Assembly (NCBI GenBank): GCA_016703105.1
Contig: JADJCS010000014.1
Location: 124,001-188,000 of the forward strand
Length of the DNA: 64,000 bases
Source of the DNA: Flavobacteriales bacterium
GTDB lineage: Bacteria > Bacteroidota > Bacteroidia > Flavobacteriales_F > PHOS-HE28
Reading direction: 5' to 3'
Positions 7,629-15,837 of the stretch are shown in pieces (the first letter of the stretch is position 1; every line of letters begins with the position of its first letter). Below the pieces are notes generated by a model. The model did not search any database, was not told where the DNA came from, and was given only the letters and a program-made list of their open reading frames with translations. The position numbers were made by a program, and so were the translations under genes.

Positions 7629-10466
7629 CTATCGGTCGCTGTTGACGCTCCGGGTCGCCGTGACCGCTTCGAGCTGTGTAAGTCGTGCCAGCATGGCGTC
7701 GTTCGCCTGCCTGGCTGCTTCCAGCTGGATGTTCAACTCTTGCACGGCTTTCACCAGGGGCATCACGAAGGCCTCGTAGCCAATGGTGTAGTGGTCCGCA
7801 TCCGAGATCGGATGGTGTACGCCCGCGAAGTCGTAGCCGATGCTCCGGGCCGCAGCCTCCACCTCTTGCGCGATGAAGCCGGTCTGCACCTCGGTCGAGA
7901 CCTCATCGAGCCGCTGCTGATATCTCGATCTTGCCGCTTGGTCCGAGATGGTGTCCATGCGCTGCGCTATGCCCAGGAAGGAATCCACAGCGCGTGCATC
8001 CAAGGTGTAGGTCACGGGGCGGAGCTGGGTGATGAACTCAAGCCCAGGCACATTCTCCTGCACCTGCCGCTTGAAGCGCCCATCGCTCAGATTCTGCCAA
8101 GCCCCATAGCCCCCGGTAAGGTTGTTGTTCGCGACGGTGCCGATCACCGCGCGGTTGGTGATGGTGGCTGTGGCGGTGTAGCCGATCGCGATCGTACCCC
8201 CAAGGGCTCCGGTATTCGGACCAGCCCATACTCCCACTGCCGTGTTATTGCTTCCAGTTGTGTTGTACGTCAAGGCGGCCTCGCCCAATGCCGCATTTGC
8301 GGTGCCCGAGGTATTGTTGTTCAGAGCGAATGATCCGATCGCGCTGTTCGAGAGGCCGGTTGAGTTCGACCAGAGCGCTGTGTATCCGGAAGCGGTGTTC
8401 GAATTGCCGGTGGTGTTGCTGAACAGTGCTTGGTAACCTGCGGCTGTGTTGTAGCTCCCCGTGGTGTTGAATGAGAGTGCATGCACCCCGGACGCGGTGT
8501 TCACGGCGCCAGTGGTATTGGAATTGAGTGCACGATTTCCACTTGCGGTATTGGAAGAGCCGGTCGTGTTCGAGACCAGCGCCGAATAGCCCATAGCGCT
8601 ATTGTAACTGCCTGTTGTGTTGTTGTACAAGGCGTAGCCGCCCGATCCCGAGTTCTCGCTACCGGTGGTATTGAGCCGCAGGGTCTCAGCTCCGCAGGCG
8701 GTATTGGAAACCCCTGTGGTGTTCGAGTAGAGCGCATAGATCCCACAGGCGGTGAGGAAGCCAGCCGTGGTGTTGGAATAGAGCGCATCATCCCCGATGG
8801 CGGTGTTGCCTGACCCGGTGGTATTGGAGAATAGAGCCCGCCAACCTATGGAGGTGTTATTGCTCCCGGTGGTATTCAGCCTCAGCGCGTTGTTGCCACT
8901 GGCCGTATTCTGGAATCCGGTGGTATTGGCGTTCAAGGTCATGAAGCCGTTCGCCACGTTGTTCGAACCGGTGGTATTGGCAACAAGGCTACCGGCACCT
9001 GCTGCGGTGTTGAAACTGCCCGTCGTGTTGTCGTGCAACGCCCCTTGTCCCGTGGCGGTGTTGCTGCTGCCTGTCGTGTTGGTGTACAAGGCCCGTTGCC
9101 CCAGAGCGGTGTTGTTGCTGCCGGTCGTGTTCCCCCGAAGTGAAAAGTGCCCGGTAGCGGTGTTCGATCCGCCGGTGGTCGTGTTCAAAAGGGCCTCGAA
9201 GCCAACAGCGGTGTTGAAGCTCGCATTGGTATTGTAGTAGAGCGCGTTGGATCCAGTAGCGGTGTTCTGAATGCCAATGGTGTTCGAGCCAAGTGCGCCC
9301 GTTCCTGTGGCGGTGTTCGCGGAACCGGTAATGTTGAGGCGTAGCACGTTCAGTCCTGCGGCGGTGTTCTGGCCCCCGGTTGAGTTGGTGTAGAGCGCAT
9401 CCTGCCCAATGGCCGTGTTACCGCCACCCGTTGTATTGAGGCGCAAGGCGCTGACACCTACTCCGGTGTTGGATGGCCCGGTGGTGTTGCCTTCGAGCGC
9501 CAATACGCCAACAGCCGTATTGTTTGTGCCGGTGCTGTTGTTGTACAGCGCGTTCGCGCCGAATGCCGAATTCCAGACTCCCGTGGTGTTCTGATATAAT
9601 GCGCTCATGCCGGCCGCTGTGTTGTCGTTGCCACTGGTGTTCGATCGCAGCGCGTTCACACCGAATGCCGCGTTCCGCGCGCCAATGGTATTGGACAGCA
9701 GCGAGAAAACGCCCATCGCGGTGTTCTCCGTGCCGCTAATGTTCGCGTTGAGCGACAACCAGCCTGCGGCCGTGTTGTTGGAGCCGGATGAATTGCTGTA
9801 GAGCGCTCCGCTGCCCGTGGCGGTATTGTTGAAGCCCACCGTGTTATTGAACAGCGCCTGGTAGCCGTTGGCGGTGTTGACCGAGCCAGTTGTGTTGGAC
9901 CGCAGCGCTTGATGGCCGCTCGCGGTGTTGTAGCTGCCTGTGGTCGACATCTGCAGCACCTGATAACCCATGGCCATGTTCTCCGTGCCCGAGGAAGTCG
10001 GCAGGGCCTGGAAACCCCACGAGGTATTGGTGGTGGCGGCTGGAGACAGATAGCCCGACCGTACGCCAGCCACGCGTATCTCGAACGGCACCGCATCGGT
10101 GGTTCCAAGGAAATTCGTTCCCGCCACAGTGCCTGCGTTGCCGGTGGTCGACCAGCCCGCTCCACCGCTCGCTAGTTGTACCCACATCGTCCCGTTGAAA
10201 TACCAGAAGCCATTCGTAGTGGTGTCGAACACCAAGAGACCGGTCGCAGGGGAAGGAATAGCCGCACGTTCAGCAGAGGTCACGCGGGGGATCAAGAGGC
10301 CCCGTTTGGCGCCCACGATCGCGCTCACGTCGATGTCCAGCATGGCGCTGGCGTTCGGCGTGGCACCGTTGGCGTTGATGCCGATGTTCTGCGCTTGTGC
10401 CGCACCACCGAGCAGGACCAGCACAAGGGCCAGAATGCTGCGAAGTATGGCGCGGATCGAGGACAT
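7629..10466 (-). CDS. Giant repeat adhesin with S74 chaperone domain
   Basis: A 945-residue secreted protein. Signal peptide (RAILRSILALVLVLLGGAAQAQ), then an N-terminal module common to Bacteroidota fibre proteins (SAMLDIDVS..KRGLLIPRVT, TTTNGFWYFNGTMW). Residues about 150-750 are some 35 tandem 17-residue repeats with consensus GxxALxxNTTGSxNTAx, resembling the YadA/trimeric autotransporter head. Next comes a peptidase S74-like intramolecular chaperone region (LSDGRFKRQVQENVPG..FITQLRPVTY, about 795-905) and a terminal coiled coil (VKAVQELNIQLEAARQ). S74 domains drive trimerisation and can self-cleave, and catalysis here is not proven. No T9SS domain is visible, so the export route is unclear. 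Confidence 0.85.
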   Translation of the reverse strand: MSSIRAILRSILALVLVLLGGAAQAQNIGINANGATPNASAMLDIDVSAIVGAKRGLLIPRVTSAERAAIPSPATGLLVFDTTTNGFWYFNGTMWVQLASGGAGWSTTGNAGTVAGTNFLGTTDAVPFEIRVAGVRSGYLSPAATTNTSWGFQALPTSSGTENMAMGYQVLQMSTTGSYNTASGHQALRSNTTGSVNTANGYQALFNNTVGFNNTATGSGALYSNSSGSNNTAAGWLSLNANISGTENTAMGVFSLLSNTIGARNAAFGVNALRSNTSGNDNTAAGMSALYQNTTGVWNSAFGANALYNNSTGTNNTAVGVLALEGNTTGPSNTGVGVSALRLNTTGGGNTAIGQDALYTNSTGGQNTAAGLNVLRLNITGSANTATGTGALGSNTIGIQNTATGSNALYYNTNASFNTAVGFEALLNTTTGGSNTATGHFSLRGNTTGSNNTALGQRALYTNTTGSSNTATGQGALHDNTTGSFNTAAGAGSLVANTTGSNNVANGFMTLNANTTGFQNTASGNNALRLNTTGSNNTSIGWRALFSNTTGSGNTAIGDDALYSNTTAGFLTACGIYALYSNTTGVSNTACGAETLRLNTTGSENSGSGGYALYNNTTGSYNSAMGYSALVSNTTGSSNTASGNRALNSNTTGAVNTASGVHALSFNTTGSYNTAAGYQALFSNTTGNSNTASGYTALWSNSTGLSNSAIGSFALNNNTSGTANAALGEAALTYNTTGSNNTAVGVWAGPNTGALGGTIAIGYTATATITNRAVIGTVANNNLTGGYGAWQNLSDGRFKRQVQENVPGLEFITQLRPVTYTLDARAVDSFLGIAQRMDTISDQAARSRYQQRLDEVSTEVQTGFIAQEVEAAARSIGYDFAGVHHPISDADHYTIGYEAFVMPLVKAVQELNIQLEAARQANDAMLARLTQLEAVTATRSVNSDR
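8200..10010. repeat. 51-bp tandem repeat array (about 35 units)
   Basis: The DNA encoding the 17-residue repeats of the adhesin. Units diverge at third positions but keep a 51-bp period and the NTTGS-coding core. Boundaries are approximate. Confidence 0.85.
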
Positions 10467-10521
10467 GGCAGGGACGTAATTCCACTAACAAATCAACCGG
10501 CAATGACCGGTCGGGTCAATA

Positions 10522-10537
10522 CTTGAATAGTAGTAGA
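10522..10537. repeat. Shared 3'-flank motif, copy 1
   Basis: A 16-bp sequence (CTTGAATAGTAGTAGA on the plus strand) 7 bases after the stop of the 955-residue gene. An identical copy is at 13450-13465 behind the pseudogene stub. Confidence 0.85.
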
Positions 10538-10544
10538 AAGGCCT

Positions 10545-13412
10545 TCAGGGCAGCTGTGCGTTCCGCGTCGCGGTGGGCACACTGCCGCCGATGTTCTGCA
10601 GGAGGATGTCGCGATCGTTCCCACTGCCTGCGTACTTCACCACGCCGTTCATGGTGATGTCCTCCTGGCTGTACACCAGGCTCAGCGTATTGGTGGGCAC
10701 GGTGCCGCCGATGGCGACGAGGATCAGGTCGCGGTCGTTGCCACCGCCTGCGTACTTCAATTGCTGGTTGAAGGTGACATCACCCGCCCACAGCGCCTGC
10801 GCTCCGCTTAGGCCTTTGCGCGCGTTCGTGCCGTAGGTCTGGGTGCTCGCCAGGCTGAAGTCGACGACGGTGGGAGTGGCGTTGATCGACACGGGGTTGA
10901 GTGACATCACCCCCAAGTGGTTGCGATGCCGGACCGCCACATGGTAGTTCCCTGCCGGCGCATTGAAGACAAGTCCGGAGGTGCCGTTCATGCCTACGAT
11001 ATCGCCATCGCGTTGAAGCAAGGCGCTCCTGGAATACAGCCTGACCTCTGGTGCACCCGGATCACGCAACTCCACGAGCACCCAATCCACGATCGCGTTG
11101 TTGCCGGTGACAGCCAGAACCGCAGGCGGACATGTTTCGCCACCACCACCACCGACATGCGCATAGCCCAGCGCAGAGAACGGTTCCGTCGTGGGGAAGG
11201 TGGGTAGTGTGCGCAGCGCGTCCGTCATCAACCCGGTGCCGCTGTCGTACGGCCCTTCCAGGAAAGCCCGCAGGCCAAGAGGGTTCACATCCGGAACTTC
11301 GATCGCCGAGTGGAAGCTATAGTTGTAGTTCGGGGAGGTACCACCGTCCGTCCATCCAACGAAGTAGAGGCGGTTGTTCGCACCGATCTCGAGATCCGTT
11401 ACGTCGTTGGTGGCCACGGGTATGCTGAACCCGTTCACGGCTCCGTCCACCGGCGACAGGCCATACACCGCGAGGGGCAAGCCGGTTCCGTTGCCGCAAT
11501 GGTATACCGCGTGGTCCGTGGCTGCGAGCGCCGCCAGTGGACCGCTGACAGGGGACACCCAGGGATCGCGTATCCCCGTTACAGAATTCACTGCGGCTAT
11601 ATGGTTCGGCGCGCTCTGGCCACCGATGGTGTTGAAAAATCCTATTGCGTAGATGCGGTTCCCCGACTTGGCGATCGCGTTCACCGTGTTATCCGCAGTG
11701 GGGTTGAAGGGGGAAACGGCGCCTGTTGAGGTGAGCACCGAGGCTAGGTTCGAACGGAGTGTACCGTTCACCTGCTGGAACGTGCCGGCGAAAAAAAGTG
11801 TGTCATTGCTTCGCAGGATCGATACCACCTGGCCGGAGACCTCCACGTTCCATGGCGTGGCGGCACCGGTCGCCGTGCTGAGTTCGGCGAGCCTCGAGCG
11901 GGCCGCACCACTGATCTGGGTGAAATGGCCACCGGCATATAAGGTGCTCCCGTTCATTAGTAGCGCGTACACGGGTGCCGAAGGTGCGGGGTTCCACGCC
12001 GTAGCCGCATCGTTCGTCCGGTGTACCGCGCCCAGGTAGGTGCGTGAGGCGCTGCCCAGGTGTGTGAAGTTGCCAGCTACATAGACCACATCGGTGCCGA
12101 TCGCCAGCGCAAAGACGCTCCCGTTCGCGCCGGGGTTCCACGCGGTGGGCTCGCCCGTGGTGATGTCGAAGGCCGCCAGGCGGGAGCGCTTCAGTATACC
12201 GATGTTGATGTACTGGCCACCGGCGTAGATGCGGCCGTTGTGCGCAGCCAAGGCCAGGATGCTGCCCGTGCAGCCGGGATCCCATGCTGTGAGGAAGGGG
12301 GTGGCGGACCCAGGCTCGCCGATCGCTGCGATGCCGCTGTGTGTGATGCCGTTGATCGTGGAGAAACTCCCTCCCACGTAGATCGTGGAGTTGGCGATCA
12401 CCAGGGCCCACACTGTGGAACTCGCGTTCGGGTTCCACGCGCCCAGTGCGCCTGCCGTGCTCACTTGTGCCAACCGGTTCCGTGGTTGCCCACCGATCGT
12501 GGTGAACTGGCCGCCTACATAGACCTGCCCATTGGATACGGCGAGCGCCCACACGGTGCTGCTCGCTCCCGGGTCGAAGGCCGTAGGCACGCCCGTGGCG
12601 AGGCTCAGGGCTGCGAGCCGCGAACGCGCACTGCCACCCGCCGCGGTGAACTCACCGCCGATGTACAGCGCAGCGCCGTCCACAGCCATCGCGCGCACCC
12701 TCCCCACTGCGCCCGGGTTCCATGGGGCAAGCGCACCGGTCGTCAGGTCGATCGCGCACAGGTTCGCTCGCGGCTGGCCCATGGCCGCTGTGAAACTTCC
12801 ACCGACGTACAGGGTATTGCCCGACCGCGCCATCGCGCTCACCCAGTTGCTCCCTCCGGAGGTCATCGCGTTCAAGCCCAATACCTGCCCGGTTTGCCGA
12901 TGCACCAGCGCGACACCGCTGCGCGCTACGCCACCGAACTGGTTGAAGGCACCACCCACGATCAGCGTATCGCCCTTCAACAGCAGGCAGGAGATGGTCA
13001 CGCCGAAGCTGAGGTTGGCGTTCCACGCGCTCGCGTTCCCATCACTGCCCAGATGGGCCAGTGCCGTCCTGGAAGAGTCACCCACCCACACGAAGCCCCC
13101 TGCGATGAACCAGCCACCGTTGCCATCGCTCACCACGGCGGTCACCAGGTCGTTCGGGGTCTTGAACCGAATGTCAGCGGCACCGGTGGCCATACTGAGG
13201 TCGGCGCCCTGCCCGATATCGATCGGGGGCTTCACCGAAGTGAAATCGCCGCCGATGTACACGGTGTTGTTGGCAGCGTCCTCGGCTACCGCGCGCGGCA
13301 GCCCGGTGGGCTGGTACCAGTGCGTTTCGATCTGCGCGCTGTATTGCGCATTTGCGGCAGAAGCGAGCAGGGTGGCGTAGACCGTAAGCGTGCGAGGGAG
13401 AAGCGTCGTCAT
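10545..13412 (-). CDS. Secreted beta-propeller repeat protein with dockerin-like C-terminus
   Basis: A 955-residue exported protein (signal peptide TLTVYATLLASAANAQ). Residues about 40-690 contain a dozen or more 40-50-residue blades of the form VYVGGQFTTIGGQPRNRLAxVxxxTGxxxxWNPNxxxxVWALA, like the delta-60-repeat class. The C-terminal 128 residues hold VAVRHRNHLGVMSLNPV and then two units of the GDVxxxxxVKYAGxGNDRDxIL..IGGxVPTxT type, a dockerin-like pattern in Bacteroidota surface proteins. No type A T9SS domain is present. The minus-strand sequence TCCCTTTG (13424-13417), 4 bases upstream of the ATG, is a possible -7 element. The ligand is unknown. The remnant of a paralogue lies directly upstream. 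Confidence 0.82.
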   Translation of the reverse strand: MTTLLPRTLTVYATLLASAANAQYSAQIETHWYQPTGLPRAVAEDAANNTVYIGGDFTSVKPPIDIGQGADLSMATGAADIRFKTPNDLVTAVVSDGNGGWFIAGGFVWVGDSSRTALAHLGSDGNASAWNANLSFGVTISCLLLKGDTLIVGGAFNQFGGVARSGVALVHRQTGQVLGLNAMTSGGSNWVSAMARSGNTLYVGGSFTAAMGQPRANLCAIDLTTGALAPWNPGAVGRVRAMAVDGAALYIGGEFTAAGGSARSRLAALSLATGVPTAFDPGASSTVWALAVSNGQVYVGGQFTTIGGQPRNRLAQVSTAGALGAWNPNASSTVWALVIANSTIYVGGSFSTINGITHSGIAAIGEPGSATPFLTAWDPGCTGSILALAAHNGRIYAGGQYINIGILKRSRLAAFDITTGEPTAWNPGANGSVFALAIGTDVVYVAGNFTHLGSASRTYLGAVHRTNDAATAWNPAPSAPVYALLMNGSTLYAGGHFTQISGAARSRLAELSTATGAATPWNVEVSGQVVSILRSNDTLFFAGTFQQVNGTLRSNLASVLTSTGAVSPFNPTADNTVNAIAKSGNRIYAIGFFNTIGGQSAPNHIAAVNSVTGIRDPWVSPVSGPLAALAATDHAVYHCGNGTGLPLAVYGLSPVDGAVNGFSIPVATNDVTDLEIGANNRLYFVGWTDGGTSPNYNYSFHSAIEVPDVNPLGLRAFLEGPYDSGTGLMTDALRTLPTFPTTEPFSALGYAHVGGGGGETCPPAVLAVTGNNAIVDWVLVELRDPGAPEVRLYSRSALLQRDGDIVGMNGTSGLVFNAPAGNYHVAVRHRNHLGVMSLNPVSINATPTVVDFSLASTQTYGTNARKGLSGAQALWAGDVTFNQQLKYAGGGNDRDLILVAIGGTVPTNTLSLVYSQEDITMNGVVKYAGSGNDRDILLQNIGGSVPTATRNAQLP

Positions 13413-13449
13413 GGATCAAAGGGAACACGGGCGGCCGGCATCCACAATG

Positions 13450-13465
13450 CTTGAATAGTAGTAGA
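13450..13465. repeat. Shared 3'-flank motif, copy 2
   Basis: Identical 16 bp to 10522-10537, located 10 bases beyond the stop codon of the pseudogene stub, as expected if the whole 3' region was duplicated. Confidence 0.85.
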
Positions 13466-13475
13466 CGAGATCAGT

Positions 13476-13690
13476 TCAACGCAATTGCGATGAACACGTA
13501 TTCGCCGGCACCGTGCCGCCGATGCTCACCAGGATCGGGCGCCACTCGTGGGAACGGAAGGGCTGCTCAGATCGAGCGCCTTAGGTTAATAGCCGCGATC
13601 AATGGGATCAACGCCATCACCGCCAGGTGGTTGCGATGGCGCAGCGCAACACGAAGACGGACGGCGAATGAGCAAAGGCCAGGTGGTCCG
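13476..13690 (-). pseudogene. 3' stub of a paralogue of the 955-residue propeller protein
   Basis: No long open frame exists here, but the minus strand encodes two recognisable pieces of the neighbouring gene's C-terminus. About 13650-13613 gives VALRHRNHLAVMALIP (compare VAVRHRNHLGVMSLNP). 13535-13476 gives ILVSIGGTVPANT followed by SQLR and a stop (compare ILVAIGGTVPTNT and AQLP-stop). The pieces lie in different frames, and the interval between them is about 160 bases against about 375 in the intact gene, so the copy has an internal deletion and frameshift. It fills most of the 381-base gap between the propeller gene and the TetR gene. Confidence 0.8.
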
Positions 13691-13730
13691 ACCGACAGGG
13701 GAGCTTCCGCAGCAGGAATTGATGAACGGC

Positions 13731-13782
13731 GGAAACATTCCATGAGCGGAAACGTTTCCTATGTGTTTATCGGCTACGTTTG
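13731..13782 (+). promoter_or_regulatory. TetR-operon promoter and candidate operators
   Basis: TACGTTTG at 13775-13782 is a perfect match to the Bacteroidota -7 consensus TAnnTTTG, 11 bases before the ATG. A perfect 12-bp palindrome GGAAACGTTTCC (13748-13759) overlaps the expected -33 position. A near-copy GGAAACATTCC lies 17 bases upstream (13731-13741). This is the arrangement expected for autorepression by the TetR protein encoded immediately downstream. Confidence 0.7.
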
Positions 13783-13793
13783 CGCCCCGAACG

Positions 13794-14498
13794 ATGGCCC
13801 ACGAGAAACCCAACCCCACCGATCAGCCCGGTTTGGAGCCCATGGACGAGCGCGGACGGCGCATCCTGGACGAATCCGCCAAAGTGTTCTGGAAGCTGGG
13901 CATCAAGAGCGTGACCATGGACGACGTGGCCACCCGGCTGGCGATCTCCAAGAAGACGCTCTATCAGTACGTTACCGATAAGAACGATCTGGTGGACCGG
14001 GTGTTGAAGCACCTGAGCGCCTGCTATAAATGCGATATCGATGCGGTGCGTGCCCGTGAGAAGCAGAACGCCATCGATGAGCTGTACGCGGTGACCACCA
14101 CGGTTGCCGGGCACCTCCAAGGCATGCATCCCTCCATCCACTTCGACCTGGAGAAATACCATCCGGAGGCCTTCCACCACATGGTGGCGAACAAGCGCCG
14201 GGAGATCTACCAGTGCATGACCGAGAACATGGAGCGAGGGATCCGGGAGGGGTTCTACCGCGACGACCTGAACATACCGATGATCGCGACCATCTACAAC
14301 GCGCGCTTCGACATGGTCTTCGACGGTGACCTCTTCCCTCCGGAGAAGTTCAAAATGAACGACCTGCACTGGGAGATCTTCCGCTACCATGTGCGCGGTA
14401 TCGCCAGCAAGAAAGGCCTGGACTATTTGGAGAAGAAGATGAGCAAGACACCCATCCACGAAATCGCCCCGCCGGTGCCGCCGGCGTCCCGCCTATGA
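13794..14498 (+). CDS. TetR/AcrR-family transcriptional regulator
   Basis: A 234-residue DNA-binding protein. The start at 13794 is set by the -7 box 11 bases upstream, and the earlier in-frame ATG at 13761 lies within the promoter. Residues about 18-65 form the TetR helix-turn-helix (RRILDESAKVFWKLGIKSVTMDDVATRLAISKKTLYQYV). The remainder is an all-helical ligand/dimerisation domain with no recognisable specificity. The stop overlaps the start of the TolC gene (ATGA), so it heads and is translationally coupled to the efflux operon it presumably represses. The inducer is unknown. Confidence 0.93.
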   Translation: MAHEKPNPTDQPGLEPMDERGRRILDESAKVFWKLGIKSVTMDDVATRLAISKKTLYQYVTDKNDLVDRVLKHLSACYKCDIDAVRAREKQNAIDELYAVTTTVAGHLQGMHPSIHFDLEKYHPEAFHHMVANKRREIYQCMTENMERGIREGFYRDDLNIPMIATIYNARFDMVFDGDLFPPEKFKMNDLHWEIFRYHVRGIASKKGLDYLEKKMSKTPIHEIAPPVPPASRL

Positions 14499-15817
14499 GA
14501 ACGCTGATCCTCTGCCTTACCCTCTCGGCGGCCGCCGCCGCATCGGCGCAAGGCCCTGTCTCCCTATCGTTGAAGCAGGCCATGGACATGGCGGCCCTGC
14601 AGAGCTACCAGGTGCAGGCCGGAGAGCTCAGCGCGGAGAAGGCCCGCGCCCGGGTGAAGGAGGTGTTGGCCATCGGACTGCCGCAGATCGAAGCGACCGG
14701 CGGATTGAACAACTACATCGATGTGCCCACCAGTGTGATCCCGAATTTCTTCGGTGGGCCCGGCGCGCCGGAGACTTTGGAAGTCCAGTTCGGAATTCCC
14801 TGGACCGTGACCGGAGCGGTGCAACTGAACCAACTGCTCTTCGACGGAAGCTATCTGGTCGGCCTTGCCGCAACCAAGGAGTTGAAAGTGCAGAGCGACC
14901 AGCAATTGGAACAGAGCCGCGCGGATGCCCGTGTTCAGGCGGCCAAAGCATACATGGGCGTGCTCGCCGCGCGCGAGGGGGCCCGCCTTTCGGCCGATGG
15001 GGTGCCGGTATTGGAGAAGAGCCTGAAGGAAGCCGAAGCCATGGTGCAGGCCGGTTTCATGGAGAACACCGATAGCGATAGGTTGAGCATCGCACTGGCC
15101 AACGCCAAGGACCGCGCGCGCAGCTTCGCCCAGCAAGAGCGTGTCGCTCTGGCCTATCTGCGGCTTGTGCTCGGTGTGCCCGCTGACACGCCCATTGAAC
15201 TCACCGAGCCATTGGAAACCATCGTGAACGATGCCGACGAGAAGGCGTTGAGCAACACGACCATCGACCTGAACGGTCAGGTGGACCACCAACTCGCTAG
15301 CACCGCAGTGCGCCTCCAGACCATGGATGTGCGGAACCAGAACGCGGCCTACATGCCCAAACTCTACGGCTTTTTCAATCACCAACGCCAGAGCTTCGGC
15401 ACCGACGGGCCGATCGAAACCGACTGGTTCCCCGCCACCCTTTGGGGGGTGAACCTGCAGATCCCCATTTGGAGCAGCGGCATGCGTGGCAATCGCGTGA
15501 AGCAGGCCAAATTGACCTTGCAACAGACACAGGTGAACCTCAAGGCCACCGAGCAACGGCTGCTAGCCGAGGCCGAGGAACGCAGCGAGAAGGCACGCGC
15601 GGCCGAAGAGAGCTACCGGACCGAGGCGGCCAACCTTGAACTCTCGAAGAGGATCTTCGACCGCACCAGCATCAAGTTCACCAATGGCCTGGCCAGCAGC
15701 TTTGAGCTCAACCAGGACCAATCCCAGTACCTCCAAGCCCAGAGCGCCTACATACAACGCCTGGTGGACCTGCTGCTCGCACGCGCCGACCTGCGCCGTT
15801 CCCTCGACCTCTATTGA
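14495..15817 (+). CDS. TolC-family outer-membrane efflux protein
   Basis: A 440-residue outer-membrane channel of a tripartite pump. Signal peptide (MRTLILCLTLSAAAAASAQ), then two OEP repeats rich in heptad coiled coil, for example LSLKQAMDMAALQSYQVQAGELSAEKARARVKEV near the N-terminus and the equivalent LEQSRADARVQAAKAYMGVLAAREG and YRTEAANLELSKRIFDRTSIKFTNGLASSFELNQDQSQYLQAQSAYI. The length fits the family. It overlaps the TetR stop by 4 bases and is followed 20 bases later by the MFP subunit. Confidence 0.93.
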   Translation: MRTLILCLTLSAAAAASAQGPVSLSLKQAMDMAALQSYQVQAGELSAEKARARVKEVLAIGLPQIEATGGLNNYIDVPTSVIPNFFGGPGAPETLEVQFGIPWTVTGAVQLNQLLFDGSYLVGLAATKELKVQSDQQLEQSRADARVQAAKAYMGVLAAREGARLSADGVPVLEKSLKEAEAMVQAGFMENTDSDRLSIALANAKDRARSFAQQERVALAYLRLVLGVPADTPIELTEPLETIVNDADEKALSNTTIDLNGQVDHQLASTAVRLQTMDVRNQNAAYMPKLYGFFNHQRQSFGTDGPIETDWFPATLWGVNLQIPIWSSGMRGNRVKQAKLTLQQTQVNLKATEQRLLAEAEERSEKARAAEESYRTEAANLELSKRIFDRTSIKFTNGLASSFELNQDQSQYLQAQSAYIQRLVDLLLARADLRRSLDLY

Positions 15818-15837
15818 ATCCGACCACCGCACTCGTG

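Noticed and set aside
8200..10010. Regular 51-bp repeats considered as a CRISPR array
   Set aside because: There is no constant repeat/unique spacer alternation and no cas genes. The period encodes a protein repeat in frame.
12060..13454. 464-residue plus-strand frame opposite the propeller gene
   Set aside because: It is antisense to a protein with clear repeats and signal peptide. Its own translation is Arg/Gly/Ala-rich and shows no domain.
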